This document shows, piece by piece, positions 46,125-56,279 of a stretch of DNA of 64,000 nucleotides. Under the pieces are notes generated by a model. It did no database searches, was not told the DNA's origin, and worked only from the letters and a program-made list of their open reading frames with translations. The stretch's first letter is position 1, and every line of letters begins with the position of its first letter. The DNA is taken from NCBI GenBank assembly GCA_038373885.1, contig JAWZYV010013193.1, positions 54,628-118,627 on the forward strand, written 5' to 3'. This DNA is from Cheiracanthium punctorium (taxonomy: Eukaryota; Arthropoda; Arachnida; Araneae; Cheiracanthiidae). A program made the position numbers and the translations under genes.

Positions 46125-46260
46125 TGGGATGCACACTCTCTGATGACGGTCAATGAACTAGATTTATTAACTGATTCCAGTTTTTAAACCAATAATAAAA
46201 CTGCAATGGGTCAATAAACTGGTTTGTCGACCGTCATTACAGTCTGTATTCCAGCATTGG
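46125..46260. repeat. Imperfect palindrome, ~130 bp
   Basis: CTCTGATGACGGTCAATGAAC on the left pairs with GTTTGTCGACCGTCATTACAG on the right, with further looser pairing outward (GGGATGCACACTC against its partner). It is a likely hairpin MITE, ends not resolved. Confidence 0.55.
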
Positions 46261-47153
46261 GTTTTTGAAAGAGAGTGAATTTATGAAGCAACCTTTTGAC
46301 AATTATTTCCCCATTAATAATTTATGTTTTTACATTTTCTTCTTAGAATTCAATATGAAATACTATAACATAATCTGACCAGAATCAGTTGTCACTCAAA
46401 TGACGCACGTGGAAGTGCTGTATAGATACGCCACTCTGACGACTTGAGTTAGGACTTTTGCCTCTCTTATTTCGAGCCCTATAACTAGACTCATAACTTG
46501 GAATAAATTATTTTCGCCGAAGACACTGAACACCAGCTTTCTATCAGCCGTATATTATGGGTAGATTGTGTTCACATAAGATCTAGCGCTTATGAAAAAA
46601 CAAGGTACCGTGTGAACACACTCAAAAAATATTGAAGCGATATGTAAAATTTCCTATATTGTTTTTTTTAAATAACTAATTAGTCCTTGTTAAAACACAA
46701 AATTAGGCATATGTAGGAGAAGTTATTAACCCTTAATGGGTGTATTTTTCTAGAAATATCAATATTCAGTATATCCACTCAAAAACGTATTTGAGTATGA
46801 GAGAAATTTCCTATATTAATTTTGTGAGTAGCTAATTAACTAAAAAGCATGCAGAAGATGATGAATATTAGAAGTTGCTATTATACACCACATAATCGAC
46901 ATGAATGAAACCGACATAGGAAATTGATGAAACCTACATAGGAAAATTGATTTGCACTCAAATAGATTTTTGAGAGTGTATGGATATGCAACTTTGAATA
47001 TATCGGACCGTCGTGTTTTTACAGAGCCTGCTTGTGCACTCCGATGAGTCATTTAAAAAGGCCTACGGATGCTCACTTATAGGTTCCAGCACTTAGATAC
47101 GTCATCTAACGGCCGAATCTAACCAATGAGGAAACGTCCGTAGGCCTCTTTTG
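46261..47153. other. No gene; AT-rich repeat fragments
   Basis: CTCAAA..AT.TT and ATTTCCTATATT motifs near 46620-46850 and 46920-46990 recur in both senses (TCAAAAACGTATTTGAGTATG; TTTGCACTCAAATAG), suggesting an eroded palindromic element. Its ends were not resolved. Confidence 0.4.
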
Positions 47154-47379
47154 TAAGGTGACCAGATTTTTGTAGTCAGAATCGGGGACATGTCCCCGAT
47201 TCTGACAACAAAACTGGGGACATTTATAATTAATGCAATAATTAACAGTAATTTAATTGAAAAACAATGCAATAATTAAAAAATTGTCCCCAGTTCCATT
47301 TTTACATTCTGGGGACAATTCGAAAAACGTCTTGAAAATGGGGACTGTCCCCGGAAAATGGGGACGTTTGGTCACCTTA
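47154..47379. mobile_element. 226-bp hAT-type MITE with 8-bp TSD
   Basis: It starts TAAGGTGACCAGA and ends TTTGGTCACCTTA. CTCTTTTG lies exactly on both sides (47146-47153 and 47380-47387). Inside, GGGGACATGTCCCC is a perfect palindrome, and GGGGAC/GTCCCC repeats several times near both ends. Confidence 0.93.
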
Positions 47380-47900
47380 CTCTTTTGGAGTCCACAAGCA
47401 TCCCCGGTAGAATCACGATAGCCCCGAATAAATGCAAAACTCTTCACTAAAGGGCTAGTTATGATATGGCTAATTAGTAGAACAATATTTTAAATATTAA
47501 ATTGAGATAAGAAATTTGATTTACGTTCGAACATAATTTTGGAAGGGTGTCTGTGAGAGACATGGATAGGAACTACAAGGAAATTGGCGTTCGAAGTGCG
47601 ATGATATACGCAAACGACATGACTTGAGAAAGCCCTTATTGTCCACCCTCTCGCAACATTGGCGCGTGTTCGTAAACTCATCAACTCGTGCCACAGCTTT
47701 CGTGCAAAAACTCGCGAAAACTAGAAAAGGTGCGATTACTAGTTTTAATTTCTTTCGAGTTTATAAATGCATTCAGTTTGTTCAGTTTCGTTGCTTGGAT
47801 AATGCGTTGGTTTACCATGACGTCTTCGAGCAAATATAAACGAAAAAGCGAAAACCGAATCGACTAGCTAATATTTAAGTCGATTTAGTTTTTCAAGTAG
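47380..47900. other. No gene; possible fragment of the Harbinger-like family
   Basis: Around 47668-47730 the stretch GTTCGTAAACTCATCAACTCGTGCC resembles the GGCTGCATTCGTAAAC end region of the 755-bp element. The similarity is short and no boundaries were found. Confidence 0.35.
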
Positions 47901-48121
47901 GCCGACCGAGTTGTATGGTGGGTAAAGCACCGTTCGCCGGTTTCGGGTTCAACTCCCGGCGGCCGGGGTTCGATCCCCGACTGGGCGTGGTTGTCATGTC
48001 CGTCCCTTCATAGGGGGCGACGTTGGTCCACCTACTAGGTGCCCCCATAATAAATTGGTCAACACCTTCGGGCCTTCAATGCCCAATCAGCAAAGTACCT
48101 GCCCGTTAAAAAAAAAAAAAA
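47901..48121 (+). mobile_element. tRNA-derived SINE, full length with TSD and poly-A
   Basis: It opens GCCGACCGAGTTGTATGGTG and AAAGCACCG (A-box-like), then CGGGGTTCGATCCCCGAC (a strong B-box). An unrelated body follows, then a run of 14 A at 48108-48121. TTCAAGTAG flanks both ends (47892-47900 and 48122-48130). The tRNA-like head, tail and target duplication together mark a retroposed Pol III transcript, not a functional tRNA gene. Confidence 0.92.
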
Positions 48122-48150
48122 TTCAAGTAGCTGCATTCAGTTGACTTTAA

Positions 48151-48426
48151 CCCATTCGTGCCTGGATATTTTTGCGACTTTCTTCGATTTTTGCTAACAC
48201 CAGCAGTAATTGATAAATTTCTGATGTCAACTTTTTGAACAAAGGATGATTTCATTTAAAATCGTTATGTATAAAAATTGAAATATCAACATCCTACTTG
48301 GCCATATTATAATATTTTGTGGAATTGAAGTTCAGTACTCGCGAATAAAGGCTAGGAAAAATAAATAACGTTTTCGACTGATAGCGAAAATGCCGTCCCA
48401 AAAAAGGGACGCTAGGCATAAATGGG
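48151..48426 (+). mobile_element. 276-bp TTAA-flanked MITE, copy 3
   Basis: TTAA at 48147-48150 and 48427-48430; starts CCCATTCGTGCCTGGATATT and ends AGGCATAAATGGG. It is very close to copy 2 (45825-46100), in inverted orientation. Confidence 0.9.
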
Positions 48427-49459
48427 TTAAGAACGACGATCAGCTGGTTTGTTTAAAACTAATGGAAACGCCTTAACACGCAGCACTCGCGCAGGTTATA
48501 ATATATTCGCGACACTCTTTTGTTGTCAGTGTGCCTAACTAAATTTGTTTGAAAATATACGAGACCAGGTGCAGATGACTAATGTCATAAACTTGAAGGG
48601 GAAAATTTGTTTTGAAATTCTTCATATAGATTTTTGGCTATCTCCACGTCAGGTGCGTCAGTGTCATGAACTGCACGAGTATTTCTGTTGTTCTGAACCA
48701 CCCTTCTGTTTTCGATGTGTCTTCCTCACATTTTTATGAAAAGGGATGAGGCCCAGTGTAGCAGATTTTAAAGTCAAACTTCTTGGGGACAAGCTTGTGG
48801 TGGAATTCTTGTAATAGTTTTTCGAATATTAATACTTTGGGTGTGTCATACCAAGCTACTTTTCTAAGAGCGGCTCTAATTCTGAGTTTTTATATTGTAC
48901 TTTGAATAAGATTTATAAATGTATGGCTACAAATGTATTTTTACCTCTCTTGTATCTGTTTTACGATTTAAAAAAAAAAAAAAACATTTGGATATACGGT
49001 ACTCTGGGTCAGTAATTCCGACAGTTTCTGTCGCGCGAGTAATCCCGGATTAAACTAAAACCAGTTGCCCAAGCGACACTGTTTCAGCGTTTATTAATAC
49101 GCCTACAAGTAGCATCCCGGATCTAGTTCCACACTACTCCCTGATATGATCTAATCATTTGCCTTTGCGAAACTATTTGTCAGACTTCAGGCTTTAACCA
49201 AAGCTGTTGAAGGTTTTCACAACTAGTATATGAAGGTTATGGTTGGACGTAGTAACCATTCTTGAGTGACAAACTATTAACCAAGTTCTGATACAGGACG
49301 AACTTGCCCAGAACCACAGGCATCGACGAACAACCTTTTCACTGCTCAATACTGAAAATGCCCTGCCGTTTCCATTTCTCGATTAAACTACCAGCAACAT
49401 CCAATCGCTTTCCACCGAGCCAAAAATCTCTTTCACACAACTGTCTATATGATACATAA
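48427..49459. other. No gene seen
   Basis: Mixed sequence with an A run near 48969-48983. The open frame at 48545-48739 has no motif. Confidence 0.45.
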
Positions 49460-49613
49460 GGCGCATTCGTAAATGACAAACTCGTTGCACGAGTTTTCGT
49501 AAGAAAACTGGAATGTGTTTGTTCAGTGCCATCAGTTTCTTTTGCCTTTACGAACAACTTCAGTTTATTCAGTAGCGTTGCGTAGGAGATGTGTTTGTTT
49601 ACTATATGCGTAT

Positions 49614-49860
49614 TGTGATTGTAAGTGATTGTGTGTGATTAAGGCAAACCTGCGCGAGGGGTATCTGCCTAAGAAGAGGGATGCCTTGGTAGGAGGACTT
49701 TCTAAGGGGTTCTAACGTGTATTCACGTTATATCTGGAGAAAACCTACCAAAACTCCAGATCGTTAGATCGCCGATCGCGCGATGGGACCCGCACCCGGG
49801 ACCTTCACACTTCGGCCGTCTACCATTTTCAGTGATATAACCACTGTGCCATGGTGAGGC
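49614..49860 (-). mobile_element. tRNA-derived SINE (family B) with 16-bp TSD
   Basis: TTTACTATATGCGTAT flanks it exactly (49598-49613 and 49861-49876). On the minus strand it opens CCTCACCATGGCACAGTGG, then GTCCCGGGTGCGGGTCCC. It ends in an AATCACAC-type simple-repeat tail rather than poly-A. It is inserted in the Harbinger-like copy. Confidence 0.93.
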
Positions 49861-49944
49861 TTTACTATATGCGTATATTGTTAATTTTATCGAGAAGTTT
49901 TTAGTACATCCGCAATATAAAATCAACAGGATTTAAAAATTTTG

Positions 49945-50110
49945 CGTAAATACGGGTTAGGACCCCTTATAAAGACCCCCCCCCACGGAGGGCACCCCCC
50001 CCCACCAATGTGTTGTCCATCTGACGAGGATTTATAAACGGACCTCGAGCCAAGCAAACAAATCCGATTTACATGTTCACAATAACAAGAAGTTCAAATT
50101 TCGCTAATAA
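49945..50110 (+). mobile_element. SINE fragment (family A body and 3' tail)
   Basis: TAAATACGGGTTAGGACCCC, AAAGACC and CACGGAGGGCACCCC match family A at 40100-40310. The 3' part (GACGAGGATTTATAAACGG ... CAAATCCGATTTACATG) is shared with 50676-50745 and 52095-52168. The tRNA head is absent. Confidence 0.65.
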
Positions 50111-50474
50111 CGGTTTAAATCAACTTCAATCTCAGCACTAAAATATGCACGTTTGAATTTGCTAAAACGAAAAATACAAGAAAATGATTACTTTGGAAAA
50201 ATCCTGTACTTCGTTACAGTTTCTAACGTATGCCTGAATTCCCTCCTCGAAAAAATAACATTTCGCAGCTTCAGCAAACGTAAAATACTTTTCATAACAA
50301 AATACTTTTCCGTAACAACGGACGCCATTTCAAAACAACATCGAAGTGGTGCAAGAGTATCTTCTCAACTGAATGAACCTGCTCTGACAAGGAGAAGGCA
50401 CGGCTTCAGGGTAACCGTTTTCAATGATCTTTGCCATATTGGTCGTATACCATGTGAATATACCACGTGTAAAA

Positions 50475-50745
50475 CCAACGTGTAGCACAGTGGTTAAAGC
50501 CACTGACATTGGGAGGTGGCTGAGGTGGAGGAGCAGGTTTCTGTCCTCTCGCGGGGCCGTCGGTCTAGCGGTCTGGAGTTTTGGGTAGTTTTCTGCAGAT
50601 GTAACGTGAATACGCTCTAGATACCCAGAAAAGTCCTCACCCAATTCATTTGCCGCCCCCCCCCCTCTCTGTTTGTCCTTTCTTTGACGTGGGTTTATAA
50701 GCGGTTCCTCGTGCAGAAGCACACAAATCCGAATGCATGTTCCAA
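50475..50745 (+). mobile_element. tRNA-derived SINE (family B)
   Basis: It opens ACGTGTAGCACAGTGGTTAA (A-box-like). The body then shares GTCTGGAGTTTTGGGTAG, AACGTGAATACGCTC and AAAGTCCTC with the reverse strand of 49614-49860. Its tail carries GTTTATAAGCGGTTCCTCG and CAAATCCGAATGCATG. The B-box is eroded and no target duplication was found. Confidence 0.68.
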
Positions 50746-52935
50746 CAAAGCGTCTTAGTATTTTACAACCTTCAAATTTAATGGATTCAAACAAATGGTT
50801 ACGTACCTTCTAACGACAAAATACTAACGCTGAACGAAGGAAAGAAGGACTTGCTAGCAATGCTTGAATGTCTCTATGAAAAATGCCATAACTTCTATAA
50901 GGAGGTTTGCAAATATTTTTTTCTTTTCACACCTACCTCTTATGTCTTATGTTATGTCTTTTGCTTCAATAAACCATTTGTAGCCAAGAACGTTAGTATT
51001 TATTTCAATATTGGACAGTCAAAACTTCTTTGCTTCTCCTGTAAAATTTAATTTTTGGCACTTAACTCACCTCATTTTCATTGTCAACGCCTCAGTTGCT
51101 TTTCCGCTTGTTTTAGTTAAACCAGCAAGTCAATGACCCGAGTGGTAGAGTCATTGAGCTTGAGGAATATTACTACCAAGTACTAATATACTAACCAACG
51201 TAAGATACGATTCTAATTATTCTATGAAAATAATTCATGTTTAAAGAACATGGGAAGTAGTTTCAATCTTTTATAGCGGTGCTCAAAATTTAAAGAAATT
51301 TACCAATGCAACTTCTACATTAAGTATTTGTCATTCTCAGGTATTGTACTTTTAAGTGTTTACTCTGTAAGAGGGACTGCCATAATCTGATGTTGTAAGA
51401 GAAATTGATTTAATTTTTCCCTTTCAAAATAAATTAGAATTTTTTCCGTAAAATGTAGCTTCTATTTTCCCAAGTCATGTTACCACATAAAAGTTGAGAA
51501 TTTGAGCGACGAAAAATATTTTATTTATAAAAAACTTCTGGTTGCGAATCAACAAGTTTTTCTAAATTTGACAAACATCACGTATTTTAAGAAATTTTAA
51601 AATTTACCACCTACTGAATATAACAGCCAAATTCTCCAAATACGTAGTATTTAAACATTTAAATTAAAATCTTCTAGTAGCGCACTACCTGCAAAGTTAA
51701 TAAGACATACAATGGTAGATTAAAGTTTAGGGGGGGGGGGAAATAATTATGATTACTTTGGGTTTTATAATTACATTCAATAAATAAAATTTAAAAAATC
51801 TAAATCATTTTAGAACATTAATGTTAAACAAATTTTTCTTTTTAATGAATAATAAAACTAAATTTGAAAAAACTTAAATATAAGAAAATCATGATGAACA
51901 CTTTCACTTATATTTATTCCTAACTTGAGCTACTTTGAAGTCTGATTTACGAGAGAAGATTGATTATTCTGTCAAAGTGAACTATGCCTTTCCTATAAAA
52001 CCATCCGAGTCTTAACTGCACAAACTTTGAGGATTCCGTCATGAATTCCATACATCTCCCAATATGTAAAAATAAAAATTCTTTGTTAGAGACTCATCTT
52101 GACGAGGATTTGTGCGCGGATACTAAACCAAGCACACTTATCCGAAAATACATATCCCAATTATAACAACACACAAACTAAATAGGAAGCTTGCATTTCA
52201 GGTTGTACAAAATGCCCGCAGACTTTCATATAGGGCAATCGACTAGCGGTATACTTGTCGAAATAGCGTCACCCCCCCCTCTCGAAAGAAAATAACCTAC
52301 CCTCATTTTAAATATTAGCTACATAAGCGCCCACTAACGCATAAAAAAGAACTTTCAAGCGATTCATAGTACAAATTAATACCAACACACTAATGTTCAA
52401 GCAAAAATAATGATTAGGACTCGCAGCGCCATCTTATAGAGAAATTTCGTTTAGCCCTTTTAGAATAAGTCGATCATCCCATATCCAAGTCTGAAAATGT
52501 TCAAATTTCATCTGCAAGAACTCCAGACAGAATTCTCAGTTTGAAAAGGCAAGGAATAGAAAGAAATAAGAATTCTTATGAAAGAATTCACATACTTTGC
52601 GTTTGAATGTTAACACTGGGATTTTCGATCCGATTTTGCATTTAAAGTTAAATGGCTGACGTGTAATAGTTTTACCAACGATTTTATTGAAAAAAAGAAA
52701 TTTAAAGTAAAACAAACCTTAGCTCAATAGCAGGTGCGATTTTGCAGTCACAACCGACAGTAATATCTTATTTATGCAAATCTGAAATTTTGTTAAAAAT
52801 GCAGTTAAAGCATTTACAAGCTAGTACGTTAAATATTACACTGTTTAATGGTGTTATTCGAAAAAAATCATGCGATTTTGGTACATAATTTCAAATTAAT
52901 TATGCCAGGCACTTCAAAGTTTTGAAACTGTCTCT
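50746..52935. other. AT-rich stretch; small SINE tail and one coding-like remnant
   Basis: A SINE 3'-tail-like fragment lies at 52095-52168. At 50815-50895 one frame reads ILTLNEGKKDLLAMLECLYEKC, which feels like the end of a transposon- or DDE-associated protein but cannot be assigned. The rest holds no recognisable feature. Confidence 0.4.
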
Positions 52936-53141
52936 TTACAAGCTGTGTTACATACTGCGAAGACGGGCCAATCTGTATCAGTTTCAAAACTTTTAGAAAA
53001 AATTCTTAAAAATCGGAAATTTTCGCAAAGCGTGTCACTCTTCGAAAAATCTTGCAGCTCAGATCCATGTTTAAGAATTTTTTCTAAAAATTTCACAAAA
53101 GCCACAGCGTTTTCGCTTATCGCAGTGTGTAACAGCTTATG
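52936..53141. repeat. Imperfect long palindrome, ~75-85 bp arms
   Basis: ACAAGCTGTGTTACATACTGCG (left, in parts) pairs with the right end TTATCGCAGTGTGTAACAGC. CTTTTAGAAAAAATTCTTAAA pairs with TTTAAGAATTTTTTCTAAAA. Both strands stay open for more than 60 codons and read similar peptides (LHTA...K.LEKILK), as expected from a palindrome. Confidence 0.8.
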
Positions 53142-53644
53142 AAGAACCATCTGAAATTTTTTGGAGACCATGGTGTTTAGTTTATTTCAATTTGTGTACC
53201 AAGACGAAAAACTGAGTTTTTTTTCGAAGAACAGCCTTAATATCGTCAGTTTTCTGCTTAAACCAATCTATTACTATCTTAGCTATTGTACAAGCAATTT
53301 GAAATGTTTAAGATTTTATTAACTTCGGTTGTCGTTCAAAAGAGATGGGACTTTGCGCTCAATCCCGTTCTACAGTAGAAACTAGTCAGATCGAGAATTT
53401 TAACAAATCTGACTGAAGTAAACTTTTTTCGGAGTACCTGCGCGGCGCGCTTACCTCCGGTGTGTTGTGTGTGGTATGTTTTGTTTTGGATGTATGTAGT
53501 TGCGGCGAGGCCGCAGTAATTCAGACAGAGAGTCAAGAACAAGATTAGATTTAAAAAAAAAAAAATGCAGTGGGTGCCTACCTGTCCTCCCTCCACTAAT
53601 AATGGTGAACTTCCACGGACAGGTTACTAGGCTACGTGGTGATG

Positions 53645-56279
53645 TTATGTCTGCAGGGCGTGGAGAACCGCTTTAGGCCGTCTTCGAAATGCTGGGTCCG
53701 AGGGCTCATAGTCAGGTAATGTTGCTATGACTTCATTAGGGATATTCCTAATGTTCTTATAGAATTTCTTGGACAGCTTGAGTAGATGGTATATGAGAGA
53801 CTTCATACAAAGGTCTTTCAGAATAATGTCATTTGCCAGATGGTGATGACCGTACCGAATGTTACGCAGGAATTTGTTTTCTTTGGTGAGTAGGGTTCTG
53901 AGGTTGGTTTTGGCCGCGTAGGCCCACACGGGGGCAGCATACGTGGCGATGGGGCGCACACCCGTCTTGTACAGAAGTACTTTGTTCTGGGTGTTTAGTT
54001 TTCTCGTGTAAATCAGACTTGAGAGGCGCTGGAAGGCCGCTGTCATTTTGCCTCTGGTTTTGGCAATGTGCCTCTTCCAGGTTAGGTTTCTATCAATCTC
54101 AATGCCTAGGTAGGTGACGCTGTCGGCCCACTCTAGTACAGTATTGCTGACCTGTAGACGGGAAGGAGGGAATTTCCTGCCCAGGGAAAGAGCTTTGCAT
54201 TTTCTCGGATTTAATTTGATCTTCTAGTTCTGCATCCACAAGTCCAGTTGGTTGATGTGATCCTGGATGTTTTTGTGCAAAACTCGCGAGCTGCTGGCCC
54301 TACCAATTATCGCAGTATCGTCTGCGTAGAGCGCTATTTCAGTAGATGGATTCCTCGGTACGTCATTGACGTAGAGAGAATATAAGATGGGTCCAAGAAT
54401 TGATCCTTGAGGCACACCACTATTAATCGGGTAGAAGTTAGAGACAGTATCTTCTACTCGTACAGCAAAACTACGGTGAGATAGATAATTATTTATTAAA
54501 TGGACGAGGGAGTCTCGCACGTCCATACTAAACAGTTTGTAAATGAGTCCGACGTGCCAGACTTTGTCGAACGCCTTGGATATGTCGAAGAGTACCATGG
54601 CCACACTATCTTTCATTTGTATAGCTTCTGAGAGTTGCTCCACAATTCGGAGTAGTTGGTGGGCAGTGCTGTGGTGATTCCTGAAACCGAATTGCTCAGG
54701 AATCATGATGTTGTTGTTGTTAATGAAAGATGACACGCTCAACAACCTTGCCCAGTCCACAGAGTAGACTTATGGGGCGGTAAGAGCTGGGATCCGAGAG
54801 GTTTTGTCCAGGCTTGGGGATCGGACACACAATCGCTCGTTTCCACGTCTCAGGGTAGTGCTGCTGCCGAAGAATTGCGTTGGTTATGCTGGTAAGTCTC
54901 AGTAAGCAGTTGGCAAGGAGACTTTGTATTACCTTGTTAGAAATCCCGTCATGTCCAGGGCACTTCTTGATTTTTAATTTGGTGATGATATTAATAATCT
55001 CGGAAATGAAAACTTCGGCAATGGGGGTCACCGGCCAAGCTTGTAATCTTGTGGACACTTCATCATCAAGTTCGAGATCCGAGTGTTCGTGATTGGTAAA
55101 TTGGTCACAGTACACTTTGGCAATAGCCTCAGCCTTGTCAGCGTTCTGGAACACATATGAGTTGTTTGACTTGATGGGAGGAAAGTCAGTCCTCTTTTTG
55201 GTCAGGCTCTTTAACGTTTTCCAGATCGAAGAGTCGTCTGGAGACAGGGTGGCAAGGTGATTCGCCCAAGACTGATTCTGGAAGTTGCGAATGGCGATGC
55301 GGTTCTCAGCTTGGAGTCTTTGGAAGGTGGCACGGTCCGTAGGACTTCTGGTACGTTGAAAGATACGTCTCGCTTTATTCCGTGCGTGTATACGCAAGCG
55401 GATGTCCTGTGGAAGTCCAGCGGCGTAATTTTGCTTGCATGGATGGGAAGCAGAGTGCAGTGCATTGTTTATATCTTGCGTGAGAGAAGAAACCTCAGCT
55501 TCAATGTCGCTGGCGTTTCGGATAATGGGAAGACGATGGGGACCTTCAATGAGGTGACTCGAGAAGAGTTCCCAGTCAGTGATCATACGAGGTTTTTTAA
55601 GAGTAGCATCCTAACTGATGTTTACGCTGGTCACAATAGGCAGGTGGTCAGACGTGAATTGTTGTAGTGTGGCAACGTCCGGATATTGGTTCAGGTTCTT
55701 GTGAATCATAAAGTCAATAACTGAGTTACCATTATCCGAGAGATGCGTAGGAGTAGTGGGGAAAGCCATCAGAAGATGTTCCTCCATTAGCAGTTTGAGA
55801 AGGCTCGCTCCGTAAACGTTGTTCGTCCTACAGCCCCAGGCAAGATGACGAGCATTAAAATCACCCATCAGGATGTTGGCAGGGCAGTAGTTAAATAATG
55901 TTTTTATGTCCTTGGTAGGAAAACCTTTATTATGACGAACGTAGGCCGACGAAACCATGATCTTCGGGGTGGCATCGATAATAATGGACAGGGCATCCAA
56001 GCAGTCCATTGTAATGTCAGTCACCCGGTGATGAGGTATAGTTCTCTTGACGTAAATAGCCAGACCGCCTGCAATGCGGCCTCCTTGTAGAAGTGGTCGT
56101 TCCTGGCGATGCAGGACGTAGTTGGGAATATTATACGTTAAGTTCGGTCGTAGGCACGTCTCTTGTATAAGAGCAATGTCAATGTCACTACGTGACAGAT
56201 AATCGCGGAATTCCTGTATCTTGCCATGCAAGCTGTTGGCGTTCCATGATAGCAGATTTAGTTTATTTTTCTTCATCAT
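53645..56279 (-). pseudogene. LINE ORF2, endonuclease-reverse transcriptase, three lesions
   Basis: The product nicks target DNA and copies the RNA by target-primed reverse transcription. Residues 1-222 are an APE-type endonuclease (LSWNANSLHGK, ALIQET, MGDFNARHLAWG, SDHLPIV). An in-frame TAG at 55613-55611 follows, then the same frame continues (DATLKKPRM...) through KPGQNLSDPSSYRPISLLCGL. A frameshift near 54735 moves the reverse transcriptase to another frame: EQFGFRNHHSTAHQL, VLFDISKAFDKVW, SGVPQGSILGP, and the catalytic LYADD (codons at about 54328-54317). A second TAG (54226-54224) falls where Trp is expected. The C-terminal tail (YLGIEIDRNLTWKRHI; GVRPIATYAAPVWAYAAK) then runs in frame to a stop at 53645. 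Catalytic residues are all present, so the damage is slight and recent. Confidence 0.9.

Larger units (their letters stand above)
49460..50375 (-). mobile_element. Harbinger-like element, copy 2, SINE-interrupted
   Basis: It starts GGCGCATTCGTAAATGACAAACTCGTTGC (in parts matching the inverted right end of 43937-44691) after TAA. After the SINE insertions it resumes the same order as copy 1 read in reverse, down to AAATGGCGTCC (complement GGACGCCATTT near 50320). The opposite terminus is missing, so the copy is truncated at about 50375. Confidence 0.72.

Noticed and set aside
47901..47985. tRNA gene
   Set aside because: The A- and B-box-like head is followed by a SINE body, poly-A and target duplication, and no clean cloverleaf acceptor stem is evident.
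52914..53171. Ankyrin-repeat protein gene
   Set aside because: The similarity between strands is explained by the palindrome, and there is no tandem ankyrin array.
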